A DNA stretch of 8,932 nucleotides, from positions 1 to 8,932 of the forward strand of contig CAYOFY010000065.1 in the NCBI GenBank assembly GCA_964403465.1, given 5' to 3'. This stretch comes from JAFGKM01 sp964403465 (GTDB lineage Bacteria; Ratteibacteria; UBA8468; B48-G9; JAFGKM01). Numbering within the stretch: the stretch's first letter is position 1; each line of letters starts with the position of its first letter. A program made the translations under genes and the position numbers. The notes below the pieces were generated by a model. The model made no database searches. It had not been told where the DNA came from and saw nothing but the letters and a program-made list of their open reading frames with translations. Positions 1 to 6,651 of the stretch are shown one piece after another.

Positions 1-51
1 CCCCGACTTCGACCTTGGCAAGGTCGCACTCTACCGCTGAGTTATTCCCGC
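1..51 (-). tRNA. tRNA-Gly (anticodon GCC), 3' part cut by window edge
   Basis: Read on the minus strand from 51 downward, the sequence gives a 7-nt acceptor strand GCGGGAA, then TA, a D arm ACTC/GAGT, and an anticodon stem CGACC/GGTCG closing the loop TTGCCAA. The anticodon is therefore GCC, which reads glycine codons GGC and GGU. The variable loop and the first bases of the T stem follow before the window ends, so the T arm and the 3' acceptor strand are missing. A strong promoter lies directly upstream. The 5' end at 51 is set by the expected G of the acceptor stem. Confidence 0.93.
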
Positions 52-62
52 GCAACCCTATA

Positions 63-90
63 ATTATAACGTTTCTCGCCTGCTTGTCAA
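63..90 (-). promoter_or_regulatory. sigma70-type promoter of the tRNA-Gly gene
   Basis: On the minus strand a perfect -35 box TTGACA (85-90) and a perfect -10 box TATAAT (63-68) are separated by 16 bp. Transcription would start near 55-57, leaving a leader of only about five bases before the tRNA 5' end at 51. The -35 box sits inside the short palindrome GCTTG-T-CAAGC (82-92). Consensus boxes this good are typical of stable RNA genes. Confidence 0.85.
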
Positions 91-112
91 GCGAGATACA
101 TCACACTAAAAT
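84..112 (+). promoter_or_regulatory. possible divergent promoter facing rightward
   Basis: On the plus strand TTGTCA (84-89) and TAAAAT (107-112) each match the sigma70 consensus at 5 of 6 bases and are 17 bp apart, the optimal spacing. A start would fall near 118-120. The -35 box overlaps the -35 box of the tRNA promoter on the other strand. A transcript would cover the inverted-repeat segment to the right and then run antisense into the 3' end of the rluD-like gene. The palindromic -35 region could create such a match by chance, so this is a candidate only. Confidence 0.4.
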
Positions 113-262
113 TCCGACATAAGAACAGAATCTCTGCCAGAGCCCTGCCGGGCGGTTTCCGAAGCGGGCGTCTGAAAGAGGAGCGTCCCGATTGGGAAGA
201 ATCGGGATGAGGAAAGCCGCCCGGTTGGGCGCATGCTTACCAAACATTGTTATGTCGGAATT
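110..262. repeat. 153-bp element with 13-bp perfect inverted ends and nested stems (structured RNA or MITE-like)
   Basis: The ends 110-122 (AATTCCGACATAA) and 250-262 are exact reverse complements. Inside, 148-160 pairs with 211-224 through 13 base pairs with one bulged base (216). Further inside, 186-193 pairs with 200-207 as a perfect 8-bp hairpin with a six-base loop GGGAAG. Two more pairs (147-225 and 185-208) are G-U wobbles on the plus strand but mismatches on the minus strand, which weakly favours a plus-strand RNA. Two 25-base unpaired strands (123-147 and 225-249) lie between the outer and middle stems, giving a 6S-like outline, but I recognise no family motif. No target-site duplication is evident. 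The element lies 24 bp past the rluD stop codon and contains no convincing open frame. Confidence 0.6.
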
Positions 263-285
263 CCTGCATCAGACATTTGCGCCGT

Positions 286-1206
286 TCAACCCGATGCATC
301 GCAGCCAAGTTTATATCTTCTTATGATGCTGAGAAAATCTTCTGGGATTTCAGCATCAAACTGCGTCCTTATGCCAGTGGAAGGAATCGCCAGGGTTATC
401 CTGCGGGAATGGAGTGCAACCCTGTCTATCAAGTCCGATTTTGTCCCGTATTTCTCGTCTCCGATAACCGGATAGCCCAGATGCGACAGGGCAAGCCGTA
501 TCTGGTGGGTTCTTCCAGTGATAGGTTTTGCTCTCACAAGCGTAAGGTCACCCAGGTACTCGGCAACCTCTATGATCGTCAATGCCTTCTTCCCCCGAAG
601 ATATCCTGCCGCCATTTTCGTATGATTTCCTTTCTCATGAGAAACGGTAAATTCAACCTCCTTCTTCTGGGGATAGAAACGGCCCTTCACTATCGCAAGG
701 TATTCTTTTTCAACCTCGCGGTTGCGGAACTGGCTGACCATGTTCTCCCACGCTGAATTGGTTTTTGCAAAAACGATGACCCCGGAAGTCCCTTTATCAA
801 GCCGGTGCACCACTCCAGGTCTCAATGGCAGCCCTGCTGAAGCAAGTGTTGTATGACTTAAGAGCAGATTTACAAGCGTTCCGGTCAAGATTCTGTTTGT
901 CGGGTGTGTAATAATCCCCGCAGGTTTGTTGACGACGATAATCTCGGAATCGCTGTATATTATCTCCAGGTTTCCACGTTCAGGCCGGATCGCTACCGGG
1001 GCACAACATAATAGATCATCGCTGAAGGTTATTTCATCGTCCGATTGAAGACGGTACGAAGGAGCGGAGGTTCTGTCATTAACCAGAATCTTGCCGTCTT
1101 TCAGGAACTCCTTTATTCTTTGCCTGGATACTCCAAGTTGTTCCTTGAGGTAACTGTCTATCCTTTCTCTCTCGTCCGCATTTTGGTAAAGCAATTTTCT
1201 TGTCAC
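286..1206 (-). CDS. rluD: RluA-family 23S rRNA pseudouridine synthase, RluD-like
   Basis: This 306-residue protein converts uridine to pseudouridine in RNA, most likely in 23S rRNA as RluD does around helix 69. Residues about 13-70 form an S4 RNA-binding domain, rich in charged residues. The catalytic domain follows, with the motif HRLDKGTSG (catalytic Asp137) and the later GRTHQIR motif (231-237) typical of the RluA family. The length and the S4-plus-catalytic layout fit RluD or RluC; the exact target uridine cannot be read from sequence. The start is a GTG with no visible Shine-Dalgarno sequence, 21 nt after the dehydrogenase stop, so translation probably depends on coupling; an in-frame TTG four codons later is an alternative. 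It is the last gene of the minus-strand cluster. I see no clear terminator behind it, only the inverted-repeat element. Confidence 0.9.
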   Translation of the reverse strand: MTRKLLYQNADERERIDSYLKEQLGVSRQRIKEFLKDGKILVNDRTSAPSYRLQSDDEITFSDDLLCCAPVAIRPERGNLEIIYSDSEIIVVNKPAGIITHPTNRILTGTLVNLLLSHTTLASAGLPLRPGVVHRLDKGTSGVIVFAKTNSAWENMVSQFRNREVEKEYLAIVKGRFYPQKKEVEFTVSHEKGNHTKMAAGYLRGKKALTIIEVAEYLGDLTLVRAKPITGRTHQIRLALSHLGYPVIGDEKYGTKSDLIDRVALHSRRITLAIPSTGIRTQFDAEIPEDFLSIIRRYKLGCDASG

Positions 1207-1227
1207 ATTACAATTGTGCTGAACCCG

Positions 1228-2388
1228 CTACTTTTTCTTTTTTGACAGGCCTTTTATCAGGTCATGCGCTATGAAGTTCCTCTGCATCTGGTTTGTGCCT
1301 TCGTATATCTGGGTTATCTTGGCATCCCTGAACATCTTCTCGACAGGATAATCCTTCATGTAACCGTAGCCGCCGAATATCTGTATGGCGTCGGTTGTGA
1401 CCTTCATGGCAACATCGGAGGCGAACAGCTTGCACATTGCGGAATTTGCCGAATAGTCCTTCACCCCCGCATCTATCATCTTTGCGGTCTGGTATATCAA
1501 CGCCCTCGCGGCCTCTATCTGCGTGGCCATATCGGCGAGGATATGCTGTACCGCCTGAAAAGAACCGATAGACTGTCCGAACTGCTTCCTCTGATGCGAA
1601 TATTCCAGGGCTGCTTCAAACGCACCCTGTGCTATACCGAGAGCCTGCGTTGCAACTCCAGGTCTGCTCGCATCAAAATTTTTAAGCGTTATCAGAAACC
1701 CCATCCCTTCTTTCGCAAGCAAATTTCCTGCAGGAATACTGCAATTTTCAAACACCAGTTCCCTTGTTGCCGATGCTCTTATTCCTAACTTGTTTTCCTT
1801 CTTTCCGAATCCGAAGCCTTCCATGCCCTTTTCAAGGATGAACGCCGATAACCCTCTCGGCCCTTTTGTTTTGTCGGTTGCGGCCACGACAACGTATATT
1901 TCCGCTTCCCCGCCATTGGTTATCCACTGTTTCGTGCCGTTCAGCACATAATGGTCTCCTTCCTTCTTTGCAGTGGTACTGAGTGTGGTTATATCGCTTC
2001 CCGCCCCCGATTCGGTCACACCGAAAGCGGCTATCTTTTCTCCGCTGGCTATGAAGGGGAGATATTTCTTTTTCTGCTCTTCGTTACCGAAAAGGAGTAT
2101 GGGAAACGTACCGAGCGCCGTCCCTGCATAGGAAAGGGAAATACCCCCGCACACCCTGCTCAGTTCTTCAATCACAAGGCATAATTCAAATACCCCGAAT
2201 CCCATTCCTCCGTACTCTTCGGGTATATAAACTCCGAAAAGGTCTGACTGGGCAAGCGCTCTTACAACTTCCCACGAAAATTCTTCTTTCTCATCGCACT
2301 GCGCTCTTACGGGAAGAATTTTTTCCTGTGCTATCTTCTGTGCAAGCTCCTTCACCATTTTCTGTTCGTCGGTAAGGAAATAATCCAT
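1228..2388 (-). CDS. acyl-CoA dehydrogenase, short/medium-chain type
   Basis: This 386-residue FAD enzyme belongs to the acyl-CoA dehydrogenase family, which oxidises acyl-CoA to trans-2-enoyl-CoA and passes electrons to electron transfer flavoprotein. An N-terminal helical domain (about 1-115) is followed by the flavin-binding signature FGVTESGAGSD (122-132) and the WITNG segment (155-159). The C-terminal helical domain carries HQRKQFG and then IFGGYGY with IYEGTNQ; Glu363 in the latter sits where the catalytic base of short- and medium-chain enzymes lies. The length matches the roughly 380 residues of that subgroup, such as butyryl-CoA dehydrogenase, but chain length is not predictable here. 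The ATG is preceded by GGAGGG (2395-2400) six bases upstream. It begins 24 bp after fabF, so it is probably co-transcribed with fatty acid synthesis genes, an unexpected place for a catabolic-type enzyme. No etfAB lies in the window. Confidence 0.93.
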   Translation of the reverse strand: MDYFLTDEQKMVKELAQKIAQEKILPVRAQCDEKEEFSWEVVRALAQSDLFGVYIPEEYGGMGFGVFELCLVIEELSRVCGGISLSYAGTALGTFPILLFGNEEQKKKYLPFIASGEKIAAFGVTESGAGSDITTLSTTAKKEGDHYVLNGTKQWITNGGEAEIYVVVAATDKTKGPRGLSAFILEKGMEGFGFGKKENKLGIRASATRELVFENCSIPAGNLLAKEGMGFLITLKNFDASRPGVATQALGIAQGAFEAALEYSHQRKQFGQSIGSFQAVQHILADMATQIEAARALIYQTAKMIDAGVKDYSANSAMCKLFASDVAMKVTTDAIQIFGGYGYMKDYPVEKMFRDAKITQIYEGTNQMQRNFIAHDLIKGLSKKKK

Positions 2389-2412
2389 AATAGACCCTCC
2401 GTTTATCAGAGA

Positions 2413-3651
2413 TCATGCGGTGTATTTCTTGAGAACCAGCGTGATGTTATGCCCGCCAAACCCGAAGGAATTTGACATTGCAATATTCATTTCCTTTGCA
2501 ATGGCTTTGTTCGGAACATAATCCAGGTCGCATTCGGGATCGGGGAATTCATAATTCACTGTTGGCGGAATGATACCCTCTTTTATTGAAAGGAGGGTGG
2601 CGATAAACTCAACGGCTCCTGACGCCCCCAACAGATGTCCTATCATCGATTTTGTGGAACTTACCGGTATTTGATAAGCCCTTTCGCCAAAGATTTTCTT
2701 GATGGCCGCGGTCTCGCCCTTATCGTTAAGATCCGTGGATGTCCCGTGAGCATTGATATAATCAACGTCGCCGGCGTCTATTCCCGCACTCTCAAGAGCG
2801 TATTTCATTGAGAGAGCCGCACCCTTTCCTTCAGGGTCAGGGGCAGTCATATGATATGCATCGCAACTCATGCCCGTACCGATAAACTCCGCATAGATGT
2901 TGGGCGCTTTCCTTTCCAGAGCATGCTCGAGTGTCTCCAGAACAACCATACCCGCTCCTTCACCCATAACAAAGCCGTCCCTTTCCTTATCAAACGGCCT
3001 TGACGCCTTTTCGGGAAAGTCATTTCTTGTTGAAAGCGCTCTCATGGAGCAGAATCCTGCAAGCCCCAGAGGTGTTATGCATGACTCGGTTCCTCCCGCA
3101 ACAAAGATGTCCGTAACTCCGTTTCTCATCATGTTCAGCGCTGTTCCGAGAGCGTGGGATCCCGAAGCACAGGCGCTTACCGTGGCAAAGTTGATCCCTT
3201 TCAATCCGAATTCTATCGCCATCTGTCCCGCCGCCATATCCGGGATAAGCATGGGAATGAGAAAAGGGGATACGCGTGAAGGACCTCCTTTCAACAGAAT
3301 AGCGTGCTGCTCCTCTATCACCCGCAGACCGCCTATCCCCGACCCTATGACAACCCCCGTCCTCTCTTTTTCCTCCACGGAGAAGACGATACCGCTGTCC
3401 CTGATGGCATCACCCGCAGACTTCATGGCAAACTGGACAAATCTGTCCATCCTGCGAAGAACCTTTGGATTTACCCCTTCCAGAACAAAATCCTTCACCT
3501 CCGCACCTATTCTGGTTGGATAAGCGGATGTATCAAATGCCCTGATGTTTCCCACTCCGCTCACTCCGGCCTTGAGATTGGCCCATGATGTCGCCACATC
3601 ATTGCCAACAGGGGTTACCAGCCCTATGCCCGTTACGACAATTCTTTTCAT
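2413..3651 (-). CDS. fabF: beta-ketoacyl-ACP synthase II
   Basis: FabF is the cytosolic condensing enzyme that extends acyl-ACP by two carbons using malonyl-ACP. The 412 residues make a standard thiolase fold, and the full Cys-His-His triad is present: Cys161 in VSACASGS, His302 in NAHGTSTDLND and His339 in KSMIGHLLGA, with Lys334 just before. These positions are one or two residues from those of E. coli FabF. The C-terminal SNSFGFGGHN motif is also intact. Its ATG overlaps the acpP stop as ATGA (3648-3651) and has no good ribosome binding site of its own, so translation is likely coupled to that of its carrier protein. FabF rather than FabB is favoured by the motif spacing and by the position directly after acpP. 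Confidence 0.97.
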   Translation of the reverse strand: MKRIVVTGIGLVTPVGNDVATSWANLKAGVSGVGNIRAFDTSAYPTRIGAEVKDFVLEGVNPKVLRRMDRFVQFAMKSAGDAIRDSGIVFSVEEKERTGVVIGSGIGGLRVIEEQHAILLKGGPSRVSPFLIPMLIPDMAAGQMAIEFGLKGINFATVSACASGSHALGTALNMMRNGVTDIFVAGGTESCITPLGLAGFCSMRALSTRNDFPEKASRPFDKERDGFVMGEGAGMVVLETLEHALERKAPNIYAEFIGTGMSCDAYHMTAPDPEGKGAALSMKYALESAGIDAGDVDYINAHGTSTDLNDKGETAAIKKIFGERAYQIPVSSTKSMIGHLLGASGAVEFIATLLSIKEGIIPPTVNYEFPDPECDLDYVPNKAIAKEMNIAMSNSFGFGGHNITLVLKKYTA

Positions 3652-3893
3652 GATTGTTTTTTCTTTTCAATATAATCAACAGCATCCTTTACGGTTCTTA
3701 TCTTTTCAGCATCCTCATCCGGAATGTCTATGCCGAACTTCTCTTCAAACTCCATGACAAGTTCAACCGTATCCAGAGAATCCGCGCCGAGGTCGTCCAC
3801 GAAAGATGCACTTTCGGTAACCTCCGAAATGCCGACCGCCAATTTTTCGGATATTATATTCCTTACACCTTCCATAATAGCGCTTCTTTCCAT
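3648..3893 (-). CDS. acpP: acyl carrier protein
   Basis: This acidic 81-residue protein carries growing acyl chains on a 4'-phosphopantetheine arm. The attachment serine is Ser39 in the invariant LGADSLDTVELVM context, and the following helix (FEEKFGIDIPDEDAEKI) is close to the E. coli protein. The N terminus is about two residues longer than in E. coli if translation begins at the ATG at 3891-3893; a second Met at residue 7 is possible, but the good ribosome binding site serves the first. The gene sits between fabG and fabF, the usual order, and its stop codon overlaps the fabF start. Confidence 0.98.
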   Translation of the reverse strand: MERSAIMEGVRNIISEKLAVGISEVTESASFVDDLGADSLDTVELVMEFEEKFGIDIPDEDAEKIRTVKDAVDYIEKKKQS

Positions 3894-3897
3894 CGTT

Positions 3898-3903
3898 CCT
3901 CCT
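3898..3903 (-). promoter_or_regulatory. ribosome binding site of acpP
   Basis: AGGAGG on the minus strand stands four bases before the ATG at 3893. It supports that start over the internal Met at residue 7, which has only a weak AAAG-like sequence upstream. A strong site fits the high ACP output needed relative to the enzymes around it. Confidence 0.7.
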
Positions 3904-3932
3904 CTTTTTTAAAGAACTTTTTTCTCCTTGTA

Positions 3933-4664
3933 CTAAATGACAAGTCCACCGTCTATCCTGAAGACCTGCCCCGTCACGTAATCCGCTTCTTCCGACGCCA
4001 GGAAAAGAATCATTCCTGCCACTTCTTCCGGTTTACCGAACCTTTTCAAAGGTATCATCTCCAGCATCTTCTCCTTCACTTTCTCGGGGAGTTGTTCCGT
4101 CATCCTTGTGACTATGTATCCCGGAGCAACTGCGTTGACGTTGACACCGAATCTGCCAAATTCCTTTGCGCAGGTTTTTGTCAGCGATATAAGAGCGCCC
4201 TTGGATGCGGAGTAATTCGCCTGTCCTATGTTGCCTATCTGTCCGATGATAGAAGCAACGTTCACGATCTTCCCCGCTTTCTGCGAAAACATGACTTTCC
4301 CGACTATTTTACTGCATATGAATGAACCTTTCAAGTTGACGTTCAAGACGTCATCCCAGTCTTTCTCGCTCATTTTGAGTACCAGCCCGTCCCTGGTAAT
4401 GCCGGCGTTGTTAATCAGCACGTCCACCCTTTTCCATTTTTCAAGCACCGCCTTCAGGCAGTTCTCAACATCCGTCTGTCTGGTTATGTCCAGTTTCGCC
4501 GAGATAAATTCAATTCCGGCACCGGTCATCTCTTTCTCAAATCCTTCGTCTATCAACACGTCCCACATGACCAGTCTTGCGCCGAGGCCTCCGAACTTCA
4601 GTGCCAGAGACTTCCCGATGCCGCCGAAAGCCCCCGTTATTATGACAACCTTGTCTTTGAACAT
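3933..4664 (-). CDS. fabG: 3-oxoacyl-ACP reductase, with NADH-type cofactor residues
   Basis: FabG reduces beta-ketoacyl-ACP to 3-hydroxyacyl-ACP. The 243-residue protein is a classical short-chain dehydrogenase: glycine motif TGAFGGIG (10-17), NNAG (85-88), and catalytic Ser138, Tyr151 and Lys155 in YSASK, with Asn110. The Ser, Tyr and Lys numbers equal those of E. coli FabG, and the end RIDGGLVI is typical. The oddity is the cofactor site. The basic residue of the usual TGASRGIG is replaced by glycine (Gly14), and the second beta strand ends in an aspartate (LVMWD, Asp35), a pattern known from NAD(H)-dependent members. I infer NADH preference. GGAGGTGA (4668-4675) gives a strong start at 4664. 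Lying between fabD and acpP supports the fatty acid role over other reductase functions. Confidence 0.94.
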   Translation of the reverse strand: MFKDKVVIITGAFGGIGKSLALKFGGLGARLVMWDVLIDEGFEKEMTGAGIEFISAKLDITRQTDVENCLKAVLEKWKRVDVLINNAGITRDGLVLKMSEKDWDDVLNVNLKGSFICSKIVGKVMFSQKAGKIVNVASIIGQIGNIGQANYSASKGALISLTKTCAKEFGRFGVNVNAVAPGYIVTRMTEQLPEKVKEKMLEMIPLKRFGKPEEVAGMILFLASEEADYVTGQVFRIDGGLVI

Positions 4665-4680
4665 TTTTCACCTCCGCAAA

Positions 4681-4730
4681 AAATCCCCTCTTAATCCCCC
4701 CTTTGTCAAAGGGGGGGGGCGGAGGGATTT
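4681..4730. repeat. 50-bp C/G-rich imperfect palindrome between fabG and fabD
   Basis: The segment starts AAATCCCC and ends GGAGGGATTT, with a central CCCCCCTTT-GTC-AAAGGGGGG. The outer arms pair over seven bases (4681-4687 with 4724-4730) and the inner arms over nine (4696-4704 with 4708-4716), so RNA from either strand could form a long hairpin. Nine consecutive G (4711-4719) face only six C, so the arms are not equal. The pattern resembles the dispersed CCCCCTTT/AAAGGGGG palindromes I recall from several environmental bacterial genomes; a copy number cannot be given here. It occupies most of the only wide gap in the operon and is transcribed with it. There is no T run that would make it an obvious terminator on the minus strand. 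Confidence 0.8.
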
Positions 4731-4741
4731 GGTGATAATAT

Positions 4742-5701
4742 TTATTGCCCCTTCAATCCTTTTACAGTGTTCTCCAGAGACGCAGTATCCTCAACATTGA
4801 AAACGGCGGAGCCTGGAAGAATATTTTCCACCAGTTTCTTCAGAACAGTTTTCGGCCCCACCTCGACAAAGACGACACCTTTTTCATCGGCGGATATATT
4901 TTCAATTACGGAGACCCATTTTACCGGCGAACATACCTGCTTTATGAGCCCCCTTTTTATCTCTTCCCTGTCCATTGTCCTGCTGCCCGAGTAATTGAGA
5001 TATACGGGAATCTCGGGGTCACTAAAACTTATCCTATCAATCTCTTCACCGAGAAGGCCGGCCGCTTTATCCATGAGGGGAGTGTGAAAAGGGCCGCTCA
5101 CGTTGAGCATTATTCCCTTTATCCTGCGGCTCTTCAGGAAGGAGTTGAACTTCTCAAGTTCATTCTTGCTGCCTCCCACCACAATCTGCGAATAGGAGTT
5201 GACATTTGATATGCTGACGGCCGGGAAATCCGGTAATATCTTTTCAACCTCTTCCAGTTTCAATCCGATAACGGCAGAGAGTCCCCCGCCGGTTTCCACC
5301 GATATATCGTCCATAATCCTGGCCCTTTTTTTCACAAGCATATATCCGTCTTCAAGACTTATCGCCTTTGATGCGGCAAGAGCGGAATATTCCCCGAGGC
5401 TGTGGCCTGCAACACAGGATGGCGAAAGTCCTGTTTTCCCGAAGGCATGCCAGCAGACCATGTCAATGCCAAAGACTGCGGGCTGGCATATCAGTGTCCT
5501 TGTGAGTTCTTCAATCGGCCCGCTCATTATCTTTTCCATGAGGGGCAAGGAGGTTACTTTCTCGCCAAGTCGTATTATATCGGCACATCCCGGCACGTTA
5601 TCTATGAAATCCTTTCCCATGCCCACGTACTGCGACGCCTGTCCTGGGAAGACCGCGGAAAATTTTCTTATCTTGTCCACCTTATCAGGTTTGCCCCCCA
5701 C
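4742..5701 (-). CDS. fabD: malonyl-CoA:ACP transacylase
   Basis: FabD moves the malonyl group from CoA to the ACP phosphopantetheine arm. The 319-residue frame has the N-terminal VFPGQASQ motif (oxyanion Gln21), the nucleophile Ser101 in GHSLGEYSAL, Arg126 in KKRAR, which binds the malonyl carboxylate in the family, and His206 in VSGPFHTPLM. The C-terminal VEVGPKTVL segment is also typical. The start is uncertain. A GTG at 5701 overlaps fabH by 34 nt and adds a hydrophilic extension; a second in-frame GTG at 5680 would give about 312 residues, nearer the E. coli length of 309. Neither has a clear ribosome binding site, so coupling to fabH is likely. Downstream lies the palindromic repeat, then fabG. 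Confidence 0.95.
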   Translation of the reverse strand: MGGKPDKVDKIRKFSAVFPGQASQYVGMGKDFIDNVPGCADIIRLGEKVTSLPLMEKIMSGPIEELTRTLICQPAVFGIDMVCWHAFGKTGLSPSCVAGHSLGEYSALAASKAISLEDGYMLVKKRARIMDDISVETGGGLSAVIGLKLEEVEKILPDFPAVSISNVNSYSQIVVGGSKNELEKFNSFLKSRRIKGIMLNVSGPFHTPLMDKAAGLLGEEIDRISFSDPEIPVYLNYSGSRTMDREEIKRGLIKQVCSPVKWVSVIENISADEKGVVFVEVGPKTVLKKLVENILPGSAVFNVEDTASLENTVKGLKGQ

Positions 5702-6651
5702 GTAAGACCGCCGCCGAACGCAACCGTGACTATCAGGTCACCCTTTTTGATAAGCCCCTTCTTTGAGACCTCATCAAGGGCTATCGGTATGCAGGCGGCA
5801 GACATATTACCGTATTTCTCAATGTTTACGTAGAACCTGTCGGCCGGCATGTTCAGATCCTTCGCAACGCCGTTTATAATCCTCAGATTTGCCTGATGCG
5901 GAATCACAAGTGCAATATCTTCTTTTCTCAGGTTAAACCTGTCAATGAGTTTATTTACGGAATCGCTCATTGCACGTATTGCAACCTTGAAAAGGGAGGC
6001 GCCTTCCATCTTCATGAAATGCATCCTTTTTTCCACGGTATCAAAAGAGGCGGGGTTGGCAGACCCTCCGGCAGGCAGGTTAAGCAGATCTCCGTAACCT
6101 CCGTCGGCCGAAAGATACGAGCCCATGATTCCATCCTCACCGGATTGTTTCAGTACCGCCGCTCCAGACCCGTCGCCGAGCAGAACACAGATACTCCTGT
6201 CGGTATAGTCCGTCACCCGGCTCATGCACTCTGAGGCAACCACAAGCCCTGTCTTATACCCTCCTCCCAGCATCAACCCCTTCGCAATCTCCAGGCCAAA
6301 TATAAAACCGGAGCAGGCGGCGGATATATCAAAGACAGGGATATTTTTGATGCCGAGTTTGGATTCCATAAGGCATGCGGTCGACGGGAAAGAATTATCC
6401 GGCGTAATAGTGGAGCAGATTATGAGTTCAAGTTCGGAAGGGGATATGCCTGCATCCTTGCAGGCATCCTTAGAAGCCTCTGTCCCCATGTCGGAAGAAG
6501 CCATGCCCCTTGGGCATATCCTTCTCTCTTTTATGCCTGTCCTTGTGGTGATCCACTCATCCGTGGTATCCACCATCATCTCAAGGTCGCTGTTGGTAAT
6601 GACCTGCCCGGGCAGAAAAGAGCCGGTACCTGAAATTACTATTCCTCCCAT
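5668..6651 (-). CDS. fabH: beta-ketoacyl-ACP synthase III
   Basis: FabH starts fatty acid chains by condensing an acyl-CoA primer, usually acetyl-CoA or a branched or short acyl-CoA, with malonyl-ACP. The 327 residues carry the triad Cys113 (DISAACSGF), His252 (IPHQAN) and Asn282 (KYGNMSAAC), plus the C-terminal GGGLTWGA motif. The asparagine segment reads GNMSAAC where GNTSAAS is common, a mild variation near the active site. Primer specificity cannot be judged from sequence alone. The gene starts within the last 13 nt of plsX and its end overlaps fabD, so the three are probably translated as a coupled set. Confidence 0.97.
   Translation of the reverse strand: MGGIVISGTGSFLPGQVITNSDLEMMVDTTDEWITTRTGIKERRICPRGMASSDMGTEASKDACKDAGISPSELELIICSTITPDNSFPSTACLMESKLGIKNIPVFDISAACSGFIFGLEIAKGLMLGGGYKTGLVVASECMSRVTDYTDRSICVLLGDGSGAAVLKQSGEDGIMGSYLSADGGYGDLLNLPAGGSANPASFDTVEKRMHFMKMEGASLFKVAIRAMSDSVNKLIDRFNLRKEDIALVIPHQANLRIINGVAKDLNMPADRFYVNIEKYGNMSAACIPIALDEVSKKGLIKKGDLIVTVAFGGGLTWGANLIRWTR

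Noticed and set aside
186..207. Possible intrinsic terminator for rluD (8-bp hairpin with a six-base loop)
   Set aside because: On the minus strand the hairpin is followed by CGCTCCTCTTT, not a T run, and it is nested inside a larger fold, so it does not look like a terminator.
224..230. GTTGGGC, a match to the integron attC R' core GTTRRRY
   Set aside because: No matching RYYYAAC partner is found 50-140 bp to the left, and no integrase or cassette gene is present. A seven-base degenerate match is expected by chance.
110..262. Firm assignment as 6S RNA or as a cobalamin or glycine riboswitch
   Set aside because: The outline is loosely 6S-like, but I recognise no conserved sequence of 6S RNA or of either riboswitch, so naming a family would be a guess.
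247..756. Plus-strand open frame of 169 codons
   Set aside because: It lies almost wholly antisense to the well-supported rluD-like gene, has no recognisable domain and no ribosome binding site I can see.
1204..1218. Short imperfect palindrome CACAATTGTAATGTG at the rluD start as an operator
   Set aside because: The arms match at only five of six bases and the site lies inside a probable operon, so there is too little to support a regulator site.
4745..5209. Plus-strand open frame of 154 codons opposite fabD
   Set aside because: It is a shadow of the fabD coding sequence, which carries all family motifs in its own frame; the antisense product resembles no known family.
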